A DNA stretch of 64,000 bases from Nocardia jiangxiensis NBRC 101359 (GTDB lineage: Bacteria; Actinomycetota; Actinomycetes; Mycobacteriales; Mycobacteriaceae): contig NZ_BAGB01000049.1 of assembly GCF_000308615.1 (NCBI RefSeq), forward strand, positions 1 through 64,000, read 5' to 3'. The position numbers and the translations under genes are program-made. A model generated the notes under the pieces. It did not search any database. It had not been told where the DNA came from and worked only from the letters and a program-made list of their open reading frames with translations. Every line of letters begins with the position of its first letter. Position 1 is the first letter of the stretch. Shown piece by piece: positions 34,363 to 44,909 of the stretch.

Positions 34363-36633
34363 GTGCCTGATACGAACACCACATTCACCGCGACGGTGCT
34401 GGGCGCACCGCGCATCGGCCCGAACCGGGAACTCAAACGGGCCGTCGAAGCCTATTGGGGCGGGCGCATCGACGCCGCCGAACTGCATCGCGTCGCCGCC
34501 GACCTGCGCACCGCGCAGCTGACCTCGATGCACGCGGCCGGATTGGATTCGGTGCCGGTGGGCACCTTCTCCTACTACGACCACGTCCTGGACACCGCGG
34601 TGCTGCTGGGTGCGCTGCCCGAACGCGTGCAGGGCATCGAGGACGAGTTGGACCGGTATTTCGCCGCGGCCCGCGGCACCGATACCGTCGCGCCGCTGGA
34701 AATGACCAAGTGGTTCGACACCAACTATCACTATCTGGTGCCGGAAATCGCTGCGGGGACACAGTTCTCGCTGCATCCGGACAAGCCGCTGGCCGAATTG
34801 CGCGAGGCGCAGGCGCTGGGGATCCCGGCTCGTCCGGTGGTGGTCGGCCCGATCACCTTCCTGAAGCTGGCCAAGGCGATCGACGGCGCCGATCTGCTGG
34901 ATCGGCTGGAGAATCTGCTTCCGCTCTACGAGCAGTTGCTCACCCTGTTCGCCGAGGCGCGCGCGGACTGGGTGCAGATGGACGAGCCGTCGCTGGTCAC
35001 CGACCTCAGCGCGGCCGAACTGGCCGCCATCGACACGGTGTACCGCCGTCTCGCCACGTCGTCCTCGCGACCGAAGATCCTGGTCGCCACCTATTTCGGC
35101 CGTCTCGGCGAGGCGCTGGAACCGTTGGCGCGCACCGGCGTGGACGCCGTCGCGGTGGATCTGGTGGCCGGTGGGACGGCCGATCTGCCGGTCGCCCGCA
35201 CGCTGACCGAGACGTTGATCGTGGCCGGTGTGGTCGACGGGCACAACGTGTGGCGAACCGATCCGGATGCGGCCTTGGCCGCGCTCGCCGAGCTGTCCGA
35301 CGGCGGCGCATCGGTGGCGGTATCCAGCTCCTGCTCGCTGCTGCACGTGCCGTATTCGCTCGAGGCGGAGACCGACCTGGAGCCGCGCCTGGCCTCGTGG
35401 CTGGCATTCGGCGCGGAGAAGGTCGCGGAGATCGTCACCCTGGCCACGGCCGTCCAGCAGGGGCCTGCCGCGGTGGCCGACCGGCTCGAGATCGCGCGCA
35501 CGGCGCTGCGGGACCGCCGCGCGGATCCGCGTCTGCGCGTGGAGCCGATTCGCACCCGGCTGACCGCGCTCGAGGCCGCCGACACCCGACGGGCTCCGGC
35601 CGATCAGCGACGCGAACTCCAGCAGGCACGCCTGGGCCTGCCGCAGCTGCCGACCACCACCATCGGCTCGTATCCGCAGACCGGCCGGATCCGGCTGGCG
35701 CGCGCCGCGTTGCGCCGCGGTGAGATCGACGGCGCCGAATACGACGCCCGGATGCGTGCGGAGATCGCCGAAGTCGTTGCGCTGCAAGAGGACATCGGCC
35801 TGGACGTGTTGGTGCACGGCGAGCCGGAACGCAACGACATGGTGCAGTATTTCGCCGAGCAGCTGGACGGATTCGCCGCGACGAGCAACGGTTGGGTGCA
35901 GTCCTACGGCACCCGCTGCGTACGGCCGCCGATCATCTACGGCGACGTCGCCCGGCCCGCCGCGATGACCGTCGAGTGGATCTCGTACGCGCAGTCCTTG
36001 ACCGGCAAACCGGTCAAGGGCATGCTGACCGGCCCGGTGACCATCCTGGCCTGGTCGTTCGTGCGCGACGATCAGCCGGAGTCCGACACCGCGCGGCAGA
36101 TCGCGCTGGCCATCCGGGACGAGACGATCGATCTGGAAGCCGCGGGCACCGCGATCATCCAGGTGGACGAGCCCGCCCTGCGCGAGTTGCTCCCGCTGCG
36201 CCGGGCCGATCAGCCCGACTACCTCGCGTGGGCGGTGGCCGCGTTCCGCCTGGCAACCTCCGGGGTGGCCGATACGACCCAGGTGCACACCCACCTGTGC
36301 TATTCGGAATTCGGCGAAATCATCGGCGCCATAGCCGAACTCGACGCCGACGTGACCTCCGTCGAGGCGGCGCGCTCGCACATGGAAGTACTCGACGATC
36401 TCAACGCCGCAGGCTTCGACCTCGGTGTGGGCCCGGGTGTGTACGACATCCACTCCCCCCGCGTCCCCGCCGCGGAGGAGATCACCGAGTCCCTGAGTCG
36501 GGCACTGAAAGCGGTTCCCGCCCAACGTCTCTGGGTCAATCCGGACTGCGGCCTGAAAACCCGGGGCACCGACGAGGTCGTCGCCTCACTCCGCAACATG
36601 GTCACCGCCGCCACGGCGCTACGCCAAGCATGA
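34363..36633 (+). CDS. metE: Cobalamin-independent methionine synthase
   Basis: 756 residues from the GTG at 34363, with AGGAG 7 nt upstream; the frame is open to 34324. MetE transfers a methyl group from 5-methyltetrahydropteroyl-triglutamate to homocysteine with a zinc site. The C-terminal domain has [10 protein letters not shown] (near 427-436), [10 protein letters not shown] (near 486-495), [10 protein letters not shown] (H and C zinc ligands near 641-643), and N-P-D-C-G-L-K-T-R (near 726-734). Two barrels and full family length are present. Controlled by the riboswitch above it. Confidence 0.96.
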   Translation: MPDTNTTFTATVLGAPRIGPNRELKRAVEAYWGGRIDAAELHRVAADLRTAQLTSMHAAGLDSVPVGTFSYYDHVLDTAVLLGALPERVQGIEDELDRYFAAARGTDTVAPLEMTKWFDTNYHYLVPEIAAGTQFSLHPDKPLAELREAQALGIPARPVVVGPITFLKLAKAIDGADLLDRLENLLPLYEQLLTLFAEARADWVQMDEPSLVTDLSAAELAAIDTVYRRLATSSSRPKILVATYFGRLGEALEPLARTGVDAVAVDLVAGGTADLPVARTLTETLIVAGVVDGHNVWRTDPDAALAALAELSDGGASVAVSSSCSLLHVPYSLEAETDLEPRLASWLAFGAEKVAEIVTLATAVQQGPAAVADRLEIARTALRDRRADPRLRVEPIRTRLTALEAADTRRAPADQRRELQQARLGLPQLPTTTIGSYPQTGRIRLARAALRRGEIDGAEYDARMRAEIAEVVALQEDIGLDVLVHGEPERNDMVQYFAEQLDGFAATSNGWVQSYGTRCVRPPIIYGDVARPAAMTVEWISYAQSLTGKPVKGMLTGPVTILAWSFVRDDQPESDTARQIALAIRDETIDLEAAGTAIIQVDEPALRELLPLRRADQPDYLAWAVAAFRLATSGVADTTQVHTHLCYSEFGEIIGAIAELDADVTSVEAARSHMEVLDDLNAAGFDLGVGPGVYDIHSPRVPAAEEITESLSRALKAVPAQRLWVNPDCGLKTRGTDEVVASLRNMVTAATALRQA

Positions 36634-36787
36634 CCCACCCCGCCGGTCGGCGTCCCTCGACGCCGAACGGCGGGATCGGCCCCGGGGCGAGCTGATTCCG
36701 ATGTCACGGTCGGGATCTACTGCACACCGCCGCCACGTGGCCACGCCGGTGCCGAATCATGTTGCGGCACCGGCGATCGAGGGCTCG

Positions 36788-38188
36788 TCAGTCCATGTGT
36801 TCGATCTGGCGGATCTTGTTCATGGCATCCAGCGCGGCGACCTTGTAGCACTCGGCCAGGGTCGGATAGTTGAACACCGCGTCGACCAGATAGTCGACGG
36901 TGCCGCCGCAGCCCATCACGGCCTGGCCGATGTGAACGAGTTCGGTTGCGCCGGTGCCGAACACGTGGACGCCGAGCAGTTCACGGGTCTCGCTGCAGAC
37001 CAGGAGTTTCAGCACGCCGTAGGAGTCGCCGATGATCTGGCCGCGAGCCAGTTCGCGGTAACGGGAGATGCCCACCTCGTACGGTTTGCGTGCGGCGGTC
37101 AGCTCGTCCTCGGTCCGGCCGATGAAACTGATCTCCGGAATGGTGTAGATGCCGATCGGCTGCAACGAGGACAGCGCCTGCACCGGTTCGCCGCAGGCGT
37201 GATGGGCGGCCAGGCGGCCCTGCTCCATCGACGTCGCGGCCAGCGCCGGGAAACCGATGACGTCGCCGACCGCGTAGATGTTCGGCACCTCGGTGCGGAA
37301 GTACTCGTCCACCGAGACACGTCCGCGCTTGTCCGCGCTCAGACCGGCCTTCTCCAGGCGCAGCGTCTCGGTCATGCCCTGCCGTCCGGCCGAGTACATC
37401 ACCACCTCGGCGGGAATTCGCTTGCCGCTCTCCATGACTGCGATCGCACCGCGCGGATGCCGCTCGACCGCGGCGACCGTCTCCCGGAATCGGAAGGTCA
37501 CCGCCAGATCGCGCAGGTGGTACTTGAGCGCCTCGACCACCTCGATATCGCAGAAGTCCAGCATCCGCTCGCGCGACTCCACCACGGTCACCTTGCAGCC
37601 CAGCGCGGCGAACATGGACGCGTACTCGATGCCGATGACACCCGCACCGACCACGATCATCGACTGCGGCACCCGCTCGAGCTGCAGGATTCCGTCCGAA
37701 TCGATGATGGTCTTCCCGTCGAAGTCCACCGTTTCCGGCCGCGCGGGCTGGGTTCCGGTGGCGATGACGATGTTCTCGGCGGTCACCCGGGTCTCCCGGC
37801 CGGTGCCGTCCATCACCTCGATCGTGTGCTCGTCCAGGAACGACCCCATCCCGGGCAGCACCGTGACGTGGTTGCGGGACAACTGATTCCGGATCACATC
37901 GACCTCACGGCCGATCACGTGCTGCGCCCGGGAGAGCAGATCGGTGACGGTGATGTCCTCCTTCACCCGATAACTCTGCCCGTACATCTCGCGCTGGCTC
38001 AGGCCGGTCAGATACAGCACCGCCTCGCGCAAGGTCTTGGACGGGATCGTGCCGGTGTTGATGCACACCCCGCCGATCATGTCCCGCCGTTCCACCACGG
38101 CGGCTCGTTTACCCAGTTTCGCGGTCGCGATCGCCGCCTTCTGACCGCCGGGACCTGATCCGAGAACCAGAACGTCGTAGTCGTACAT
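36788..38188 (-). CDS. sthA: Soluble (Si-specific) NAD(P)+ transhydrogenase
   Basis: 466 residues, from the ATG at 38188. The flavoprotein disulfide reductase fold is present: [14 protein letters not shown] near residues 6-19, [14 protein letters not shown] with the second redox cysteine replaced by Thr as in SthA, a central NAD(P) site ([12 protein letters not shown]), and A-V-G-D-V-I-G-F-P. It moves reducing equivalents between NADPH and NADH. Stand-alone gene. Confidence 0.92.
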   Translation of the reverse strand: MYDYDVLVLGSGPGGQKAAIATAKLGKRAAVVERRDMIGGVCINTGTIPSKTLREAVLYLTGLSQREMYGQSYRVKEDITVTDLLSRAQHVIGREVDVIRNQLSRNHVTVLPGMGSFLDEHTIEVMDGTGRETRVTAENIVIATGTQPARPETVDFDGKTIIDSDGILQLERVPQSMIVVGAGVIGIEYASMFAALGCKVTVVESRERMLDFCDIEVVEALKYHLRDLAVTFRFRETVAAVERHPRGAIAVMESGKRIPAEVVMYSAGRQGMTETLRLEKAGLSADKRGRVSVDEYFRTEVPNIYAVGDVIGFPALAATSMEQGRLAAHHACGEPVQALSSLQPIGIYTIPEISFIGRTEDELTAARKPYEVGISRYRELARGQIIGDSYGVLKLLVCSETRELLGVHVFGTGATELVHIGQAVMGCGGTVDYLVDAVFNYPTLAECYKVAALDAMNKIRQIEHMD

Positions 38189-38258
38189 GCGGCCAGTGTG
38201 ACAGCGAAAGGTGAAATCCACAGGTGCAACAGCGGGTCCGGATCGATCGGGCCCGGCG

Positions 38259-38825
38259 CTACGCCCCGGAACCGCTCTCCACCGGGACCGCTCCCGACCG
38301 CAACACCTCGAGCAGTTCGATCGGCAGATATCCCTGTTCGGCCAGTCGGGCCAGAACTCCGCCGCTGGCCAGGATTTCCAGAATCAGCGGCGGCAGCGGG
38401 GTGGTGCGGCCGGTCGTGGTCGTGGTGTCGTTGCGGTACTCGCCGGTGGCGATGTCGACGGTGACCTCCTCGCCGTCGCGGAAGACGGTCCGCGCGCCGG
38501 GCACGGTCAACGCCGGCAGACCGGCGTTGACGGCGTTGCGGAAGAACAGTGAGTTGAAATCCTCGGCCAGCAGGGCGGCGACGCCGAGCGTGCGGAACAG
38601 GGTGGCGACCGGGCGCGAGGATCCTACGCCGAAATTCCTTCCCGCGACGACGATGTCACCGGGCCGGACCTGATCGGTCCACCCCGGCCGGAGTTGGTGG
38701 AACACGTGCCGGGCGGCTTCGGGGACATCCATCTTCATGGCGAACGCGGGATACATCGCGTCGGTGTCGATCGAGTCGCCGAAGACCCAGACCCGGCCCG
38801 AGATGACGGTCGACGGCACGGTCAT
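38259..38825 (-). CDS. Aconitase-family small subunit (LeuD-like hydratase)
   Basis: 188 residues, the swivelling domain of the aconitase family: [13 protein letters not shown] (near 10-22), [11 protein letters not shown] (near 61-71) and [10 protein letters not shown] (near 95-104). Its ATG overlaps the stop of the large subunit by 4 nt. With the large subunit it should hydrate a product made by the PrpD-like gene of this operon; it does not lie with leuB or leuA, so leucine synthesis is unlikely. Confidence 0.88.
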   Translation of the reverse strand: MTVPSTVISGRVWVFGDSIDTDAMYPAFAMKMDVPEAARHVFHQLRPGWTDQVRPGDIVVAGRNFGVGSSRPVATLFRTLGVAALLAEDFNSLFFRNAVNAGLPALTVPGARTVFRDGEEVTVDIATGEYRNDTTTTTGRTTPLPPLILEILASGGVLARLAEQGYLPIELLEVLRSGAVPVESGSGA

Positions 38826-40069
38826 GCGGTCACGCTCCGGGGATCGGTGATGCGGCCGGTGATCGCCGAGGCGGCGACCGTGGCCGGGGAGGCCATGTAG
38901 ATCTCGGCCTCGGTGCTGCCCATGCGGCCGGTGAAGTTGCGGGTGCTCGAGGTCAGGCAGACCTCGCCGGGCCCGAGCACGCCCATGTGGTAGCCGAAGC
39001 ACGCACCGCAGGTCGAATTCGTCACCACGGCACCGGAATCCGCGATGTCCTGTAGGTAGCCCAGGCGCATCGCGTCCCGGTAGACCTGCTGTGAGGCGGG
39101 CGTGACCAGCAATCGCACGCCCGCCGCGACGCTGCGGCCGCGCAGGATGTCCGCCGCGATACGCAGATCCTCGAGTTGCCCGTTGGCACACGAGCCGATG
39201 AACGCCTGATCGATCCGGCGCTGCTCGATCCGCGAGACGGGAATTCCGTTGCGGCTCACCGTTCCCGGCCGCGCGACGTACGGTTCGAGCGCGCCGAGAT
39301 CGATGGTGCGCACCTGTGCGTACTCGGCGTCCGGATCGGCGACGGCGGGTTCGTAGTCGTGCACGCCACGTTCGGCCAGGAAGTCCGCGAGCACCTCGTC
39401 CACCGCGAAAGTGGCGAAGTCGGCGGAGATCTCGGCGGCCTGCGTGGCGATCGTGCGGCGGTCGTTGAGCGGCACACTGGCCAGACCCGGCCCGCCGAAT
39501 TCGAGATTCTGGTTGGTGGCGTCGCCGTAGGTCGCGGCCAGCGCGAGAAAGACGTCCTTACCACTGATTTCGCGCGGCAATGTACCGATCAGTTCGTAGC
39601 GGACGGTCGGCGCGATCTGATACCAGGTCGAACCGGTACACATGATGGAGTAGACCTCCGCCGGGCCCAGTCCGCGCGCGGCGGTGTTGTACGCGCCACC
39701 CGCGCAGGTGTGTGAATCGGTGCAGGCCAGCACTTCTCCGGGCCGGGCCAGGCCGTTCTCGGCGATGACCTGATGGCAGATGCCGTGCCGGCCGACGTCG
39801 AAGAACTTCTCGATCCCGAAGTCGGCCACGAACTTTCGCGCCCGCGGACCGCCTGCCGCGTCCTTCGGCGTCGGCGCCGGAACCGCGTGATCCATCACTA
39901 CCGCGATCTTGTCCGGGTCGTGGATCCGATTCGGTGTCAGCCACTGCGTGGCGAACTGCAGGTCGATCATGACGCACATGTCGACCTCGACGGTGACGAT
40001 ATCCCCGGGCCGGACGCGCCCGACGCCGCCCTTGCGCGCGAGCAGGTTCTCGATCATGGTCATGCCCAT
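38822..40069 (-). CDS. Aconitase-family large subunit (LeuC-like hydratase)
   Basis: 415 residues. [4Fe-4S] ligands appear as A-C-T-D-S-H-T-C (first region near 116), I-G-S-C-A-N-G-Q (near 291) and S-T-C-G-A-C-F-G (two cysteines near 350-353). [12 protein letters not shown] (near 56) matches the LeuC/homoaconitase group. AGGAG lies 10 nt before the ATG at 40069; an ATG two codons later is possible. It overlaps the lyase gene by 10 nt. DmdA of Eubacterium barkeri (dimethylmaleate hydratase) is a comparable two-subunit relative. Confidence 0.88.
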   Translation of the reverse strand: MGMTMIENLLARKGGVGRVRPGDIVTVEVDMCVMIDLQFATQWLTPNRIHDPDKIAVVMDHAVPAPTPKDAAGGPRARKFVADFGIEKFFDVGRHGICHQVIAENGLARPGEVLACTDSHTCAGGAYNTAARGLGPAEVYSIMCTGSTWYQIAPTVRYELIGTLPREISGKDVFLALAATYGDATNQNLEFGGPGLASVPLNDRRTIATQAAEISADFATFAVDEVLADFLAERGVHDYEPAVADPDAEYAQVRTIDLGALEPYVARPGTVSRNGIPVSRIEQRRIDQAFIGSCANGQLEDLRIAADILRGRSVAAGVRLLVTPASQQVYRDAMRLGYLQDIADSGAVVTNSTCGACFGYHMGVLGPGEVCLTSSTRNFTGRMGSTEAEIYMASPATVAASAITGRITDPRSVTA

Positions 40070-40947
40070 GGCTGGGGTGCTCCTGTGCGGTAGTGCTCGC
40101 CGAGTGCGGACCATTCGGCCAGACCGACGAGTTCGAAGAATCCCATGGGTCCGGACGGCAGTAGGTCGGCCACCTCGCGACCGGCCAGTTCACCGAGGCC
40201 GGTGAGCATGGCGTAAGCGCCCGCGGCCAGCGGCAGCGTGGGATGAATCGCGATCGCATACCCGAGTTCGGCCAGGCGCGCAGTGGATTCGATCGGAGTC
40301 AGACCACCGGCCACCAGGTTGATCAGCAGCGGAGCGGAGACCTCGGCACTGATCCGCTCGATCTCCTCGATGCTGCGCGGGGCCTCCACGAAGATCACGT
40401 CGGCACCCGCGTCCGCGTACGCGTTGGCGCGTTCGATCGCTGCGTCCAGACCCAGCGGACCCCGCGCGTCGGTCCGCGCGATGACCACCAGACCCGGATC
40501 GGTGCGGGCCTCGAGCGCGGCGGTCAACCGGGTGCGGAATTCCTCGGTATCGATGAGTTCCTTGTCCGGCAGATGCCCGCACTTCTTCGGAAAAGCCTGA
40601 TCCTCCAACTGAATTGCGGCCACCCCGGCGGCCTCGTATTCGCGCACGGTGCGAATCACGTTGAGCGTCGCGCCGTATCCGGTGTCGGCGTCGGCGATCA
40701 GTGGGATGTCGCCGAGTACGCGGGTGATCATCCGGCCGCGTTCGGCCATCTCGGTCTGGGTGACCAGTCCGATATCCGGCAGCCCGAATCCCGAGGCCGC
40801 GACGCCCGCGCCGGTCAGATAGGCGGCGGAGAATCCCAGGCGCGCGACGAGCGAGGCCGAGATTCCGTCGAAAACCCCTGGTGCAGTGAGCAGTTCACCG
40901 GAGTCGAGCGCAGCTCGGAGTCTGCGGCGGGCATCGTGGGCGGTCAT
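40060..40947 (-). CDS. Isocitrate lyase/PEP mutase superfamily lyase
   Basis: 295 residues. The TIM-barrel family signs are A-D-A-D-T-G-Y-G (near residues 86-93), the catalytic K-K-C-G-H (near 121-125), and I-A-R-T-D-A-R near 155-161. Relatives are 2-methylisocitrate lyase (PrpB), 2,3-dimethylmalate lyase and carboxyPEP mutase. In this operon it would cleave the rehydrated acid to two smaller acids. It overlaps the PrpD-like gene by 4 nt and the LeuC-like gene by 10 nt. Confidence 0.9.
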   Translation of the reverse strand: MTAHDARRRLRAALDSGELLTAPGVFDGISASLVARLGFSAAYLTGAGVAASGFGLPDIGLVTQTEMAERGRMITRVLGDIPLIADADTGYGATLNVIRTVREYEAAGVAAIQLEDQAFPKKCGHLPDKELIDTEEFRTRLTAALEARTDPGLVVIARTDARGPLGLDAAIERANAYADAGADVIFVEAPRSIEEIERISAEVSAPLLINLVAGGLTPIESTARLAELGYAIAIHPTLPLAAGAYAMLTGLGELAGREVADLLPSGPMGFFELVGLAEWSALGEHYRTGAPQPWA

Positions 40948-42377
40948 CGATCGCCCTCCTTTCCATCCAGCGCACCGGCCACGGGTGCGGCCAGCAACTC
41001 GGTCAGCTCGCGGATATCGGACAGCTCGTCGATGCCGAGCACGGCCCGCTGGATCGCGTCGAGCCGGGCGGCGGGCAGTAGCGGCCCGGCCAGCGAGCGG
41101 TACTTGGCGACCAGTTCGGCATCGGTGACCGGATCCGAGGGGCCACCGTGCGGCTCGATGACGCGCCTGTGCAGTACGGTGCCGTCGTCCAGGGTGAGGG
41201 TGAGTTCGGTGGCGAATCGCTCACGCGCGGAGGCATTCTCGATCGCCTCGTCCAGGACCACCTCGACCCGGCCGAGCAGATCCCACACGTCGTCCGCGTC
41301 CAGGCGCTCGGGCGTGAACTGCGGCGGCAGGACCTGTCCGTCCAGCAGGGCGACCGCGGCGGCGTAGCCCAGATTCATCTGTGCGCCGATACTGGTCAGT
41401 GGACGTTCGGGCGTCCACCAGCCATGGTGGTAGATCGCGTGGCCGACTCGAATCTCGATGCGGGACACCGTCTTCGGATCGATCGCGAATTCGTTGCGCA
41501 GTGCCAGCGCGGCCTGGATGACGCCGTGCAGCCCGCCCTGGGCGGCATAGGACTTCACCATGATCACCTCGGTCTGCCAATCCCGGCCCAGTCCGGCGAC
41601 CACCTGCGCCGGATCCGGATCGTGCCCCTCGCCGAACACCGCCAGGTAGCCGCCGTACGGGCGGTCGAAGACCTGTTTGATCCCGGTGTACCCCGCCGCG
41701 GCCAGCCCCGCGGCGTAATAGCCGTTCCGAGCGGCGAATCCGTGCTGCATACGTTTGGACATCGCCTCGTACTGGGCGGCCATCAACCCGGCCGATTGCG
41801 TGCCCGCCATGCCGACCGCGTCCTCCAGCCGATCCGCGTCCAGTCCGAGCAACTTCCCGGCGACCACCGCGGCGGTGTGCGTGCCGAAGACCGGGCCGCT
41901 GTGCCAGCCGCGCGAGAGCATCTGCGCACCGTGCAGCGCCGCGCCCACTCGCGGACCGACCTCGAATCCGGCGACCGCGGCCGTCAGGGCGTCCAGGCCG
42001 GATACGCCGCCGAGGTGGTGCGCGGTCGCCAGCAGCACCGGCAGCACCAGCGAATTGCTGTGCAGCGGAGCCAGCGGATGGAAGTCGTCGAGTTCGAAAC
42101 CCTGCACGAACGTGCTGTTGAGCAACACCGCCGCGGGCGCGCTGGTGGTGCGGCCGGTGCCGATCACCGCCACATCGCCGGCGCCTTCCAGGTCGAGCAC
42201 CGCCCGGGTGGCGACCCGGGACCACGGCAGTTGCGCGCCGACCAGTCCGCAGGCCACACCGTCGAGCAGCAGGTGCCGGGCCCGGGAGAGCACCGCGTCA
42301 GGGATCTGTTCCGGGGTGAGCTGTTCGACCCAGCGCACCAGCGGAACGGTCACGCCCGAAGTCGTCGATTCCGTCAT
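40944..42377 (-). CDS. MmgE/PrpD-family dehydratase
   Basis: 477 residues of the MmgE/PrpD fold (related to 2-methylcitrate dehydratase, cis-aconitate decarboxylase and iminodisuccinate epimerase). Features: A-R-H-L-L-L-D-G-V-A-C-G (near 30-41), H-P-L-A-P-L-H-S-N-S (near 100), F-G-T-H-T-A-A-V-V-A-G-K-L-L-G-L (near 159-174), and V-K-S-Y-A-A-Q-G-G-L-H (near 273-283). It is the first gene of the operon, transcribed away from a divergent Lrp-type regulator. Confidence 0.88.
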   Translation of the reverse strand: MTESTTSGVTVPLVRWVEQLTPEQIPDAVLSRARHLLLDGVACGLVGAQLPWSRVATRAVLDLEGAGDVAVIGTGRTTSAPAAVLLNSTFVQGFELDDFHPLAPLHSNSLVLPVLLATAHHLGGVSGLDALTAAVAGFEVGPRVGAALHGAQMLSRGWHSGPVFGTHTAAVVAGKLLGLDADRLEDAVGMAGTQSAGLMAAQYEAMSKRMQHGFAARNGYYAAGLAAAGYTGIKQVFDRPYGGYLAVFGEGHDPDPAQVVAGLGRDWQTEVIMVKSYAAQGGLHGVIQAALALRNEFAIDPKTVSRIEIRVGHAIYHHGWWTPERPLTSIGAQMNLGYAAAVALLDGQVLPPQFTPERLDADDVWDLLGRVEVVLDEAIENASARERFATELTLTLDDGTVLHRRVIEPHGGPSDPVTDAELVAKYRSLAGPLLPAARLDAIQRAVLGIDELSDIRELTELLAAPVAGALDGKEGDR

Positions 42378-42446
42378 GCGTCTCAGTGAACGCCCGGCCC
42401 AGCCCGGCCCGGCAAAATCGCCGGAAATACGGCCACAATCGAATAC

Positions 42447-42480
42447 CTATGTCGGAACTCGACGAGATGATCCGACATAG
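42447..42480. promoter_or_regulatory. Inverted repeat between the PrpD-like operon and lrp-type gene
   Basis: CTATGTCGGA (42447-42456) and TCCGACATAG (42471-42480) are perfect 10-bp arms, centres 24 bp apart (about two helical turns). The site is in the 147-bp divergent promoter gap. Two half-sites on one DNA face suit the double Lrp-type regulator encoded next door. Confidence 0.65.
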
Positions 42481-42524
42481 TGCAGGTATTCGCAGCACAC
42501 AACCGATACCGATCGAGAAGGAAC

Positions 42525-43634
42525 ATGCCCCCGCAACCGCCGGACCCCCCGGCCTCTCGCGCGTTCGACGAGACCGACATCCAACTGCTCGACGCCCTGC
42601 ACGCCAATCCCCGGGCCAGCTTCGAACGGCTCGGACCGGCGCTGGACATCTCCGCGGTCACCGCGGCCCGGCGCTGGCAGCGTCTGGTCGAATCCGGGCG
42701 CGCCTGGGTCTCCTCGGTGCCGGGACCGCAGTTGGCCCTGGCGGGGGCGTCGCTCGAGATCCGGGCACAGCCGGGACGCGCCCTCGAGGTCGCCCGCGCG
42801 CTGGCGATGGTCCCGCAGGTGATGAGCGTCTACGCCACCGACGGCGCGTTCGATCTGCAAGCCTTGGTGATCACCGACACTGTGGCATCGCTCAGCCGTC
42901 TGCTGCTCGAACATCTCACCGGCATCCCCGAGATCGCCACCGCGCAGAGCCAGGTGTGCCTGGAGTGGTACAGCGGCACCCGGTGGCGACTCGGCGCGAT
43001 CGACACGACCCAGCAACATTCGGTCACCGACGGCTCGGGCAACCGGCCCCCTTCGGTCGGTAAGCAACTCGCCTTCCGGAATCGGACACTCACCCCCGAG
43101 GACCGCGCGCTGTTCCTGGCCCTACAGCACGACGGCCGCGCCCGGTACCGGGACCTCGCGACGCAACTGGGCATGACCGAACAGCAGGTGCGGCGACGTC
43201 TGGACACTCTGGTGCGACACGGCGTACTCGGCTTCCGCACCGATTTCACCCGTTCGGAGGGCGGCTGGCCCACCGAATACGCGTTGCGGATCTCGGTGCC
43301 GCACCACGCCCTCGCCGAAGTCGGCACGGAAATCGGCCGATGGCCGCAGACACGCATCTGCACGGCCACGACGGGCCCGGCGAACCTGCTGGTCATGGCG
43401 CAGGTCCATCACACGAGCGACCTCACCGGCCTGTTCGACCGCATCCGATCCGGCACACCCGTGGCCCAGGTCCTCGATCATCGGCTCGTCCTGCGTGCGG
43501 TCAAGTCCTGGGGTCGGCTGCTGGACGAAAACGGACACTCGAGCGGCATCGTCCCGGTCGATCCCTGGGCGTCATGGCATTCGGCGACCGCGCCGCAGCC
43601 CGATCGCCGGTCATCCGCACCGGCTCGCAGCTAA
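42525..43634 (+). CDS. Tandem-domain Lrp/AsnC-family regulator
   Basis: 369 residues containing two copies of the Lrp unit. The first HTH (F-D-E-T-D-I-Q-L-L-D-A-L-H-A-N-P-R-A-S-F, residues about 13-32) and its RAM-like domain fill residues 1-165; the second HTH (L-T-P-E-D-R-A-L-F-L-A-L-Q-H-D-G-R-A-R-Y, about 190-209) and RAM domain fill the rest. GAGAAGGA precedes the ATG at 42525. It is divergent from the four-gene operon and probably senses one of its acids. Confidence 0.87.
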   Translation: MPPQPPDPPASRAFDETDIQLLDALHANPRASFERLGPALDISAVTAARRWQRLVESGRAWVSSVPGPQLALAGASLEIRAQPGRALEVARALAMVPQVMSVYATDGAFDLQALVITDTVASLSRLLLEHLTGIPEIATAQSQVCLEWYSGTRWRLGAIDTTQQHSVTDGSGNRPPSVGKQLAFRNRTLTPEDRALFLALQHDGRARYRDLATQLGMTEQQVRRRLDTLVRHGVLGFRTDFTRSEGGWPTEYALRISVPHHALAEVGTEIGRWPQTRICTATTGPANLLVMAQVHHTSDLTGLFDRIRSGTPVAQVLDHRLVLRAVKSWGRLLDENGHSSGIVPVDPWASWHSATAPQPDRRSSAPARS

Positions 43635-43671
43635 CCTGAGGCGATTGTCGGAGCGGCGAGGAGAAGTAACG

Positions 43672-44706
43672 GTGGCGCGGTCCATGCTCGATGTGAACGA
43701 GATTCGCACACTGCGACACCGAATTCGGACCTCCCGCTTCCTTCCGGCTACCGCGCTGCTGTTCATTCTGGCGATTGCGGCCTCGTTGTTCGCCGGGTCG
43801 TACACCTACGTACTGGCCGCGCCGACGCCGCACCACATTCCGGTGGCGGTGGTCGATTCCGGCTCCGATCAACGCACCGAGACGGTCGTGGCCGCGATGA
43901 ACCAGAAGCTCGGAAACACGCTCTCGGTCCGTCGCGTCGACGCGACGCAGGCGCGCGAATCACTGTTGCAGCAGCAGATTTTCGCGATCATCTCCACACG
44001 ACAGGACCATGTGGCGGTCGATACGGCCGGAGCCGCGGGCGAATCGCTCGCCGAGACCCTCTCCACCACCGCGACGGCCGTCGCCGCCACGACGCACGTG
44101 CCGGTGACGACCACCGACCTGGTGCCGCTACAACACGGCGATCCGCGCGGACTCGGCCTGTTCTACATCACACTGGCCGCGGTGATCGTCGGATTCGTCG
44201 GCGCGATCCAGCTCAACGTCAACGCCGCGGCTCTGCGACATGTCGAACGCATCCTGTTCACCGCCGCATACTCCCTGCTCGGCGGGTTCGGCATCGCCGT
44301 GACCGTGGACTGGATCCTGGACGCGATCCGGCTGCCGTTCGTCGAATCCTGGCTCATCCTGGCCTTGACCATGTTCACCTCGGGCATGGTGTGCTCCATG
44401 TTCACCGCGCTGCTGGGCCGCTGGGCCATGGTGCCGACCTGGGTGGTCATGGTGCTGGTGGGCAATCCGTCCTCCGGCGGGGCGGTGTCCTGGCCGATGT
44501 TGCCGAAACTGCTGGGCCTCATCGGCCGCTGGCTGCCGCCCGGCGCCTCGGTGTCGGCACAGCACACCGCCGTGTATTTCCGTTCGTACCAGCATATTTC
44601 GCCGTTCCTGGTGCTGGCCGGATGGGCACTGGCAGCCATGATCGTGTACTGGATCTTCCGCGACCGCCAGCAGACGCGCGCCGATGCCAAGGCCGCCGCC
44701 TCCTGA
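43672..44706 (+). CDS. ABC-2/YhgE-like membrane protein
   Basis: 344 residues. One helix near the N-terminus (A-L-L-F-I-L-A-I-A-A-S-L-F-A-G) leads into an extracytoplasmic domain (about 40-155; V-A-V-V-D-S-G-S-D) and then five further helices. This is the layout of YhgE/Pip-like and DUF3533 proteins related to ABC-2 permeases. GAGGAGAAG lies upstream of the GTG at 43672. No ATPase gene is nearby. Substrate unknown. Confidence 0.78.
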   Translation: MARSMLDVNEIRTLRHRIRTSRFLPATALLFILAIAASLFAGSYTYVLAAPTPHHIPVAVVDSGSDQRTETVVAAMNQKLGNTLSVRRVDATQARESLLQQQIFAIISTRQDHVAVDTAGAAGESLAETLSTTATAVAATTHVPVTTTDLVPLQHGDPRGLGLFYITLAAVIVGFVGAIQLNVNAAALRHVERILFTAAYSLLGGFGIAVTVDWILDAIRLPFVESWLILALTMFTSGMVCSMFTALLGRWAMVPTWVVMVLVGNPSSGGAVSWPMLPKLLGLIGRWLPPGASVSAQHTAVYFRSYQHISPFLVLAGWALAAMIVYWIFRDRQQTRADAKAAAS

Positions 44707-44909
44707 CTCGCGGACTTCGCGGCCCCGAACCATTTGCCCAGGTGAGGGTGCGAATGTCGGGAAATATGTTTCGGGATCGATCGCGCGGTTACTCGGGGGA
44801 GAACGCTGACACAGTGGTCGGCGTCGAAAGGGTTCGACAGCTGGCCCACGCAATCGAAGACCGGTCACACCCGTGACCGTCCGTCCCGACAGCGGAAGGA
44901 ACCAGACAC

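Noticed and set aside
34291-36525. 744-codon open frame antisense to metE
   Set aside because: MetE is certain on the plus strand; the antisense frame has no domain and no ribosome-binding site.
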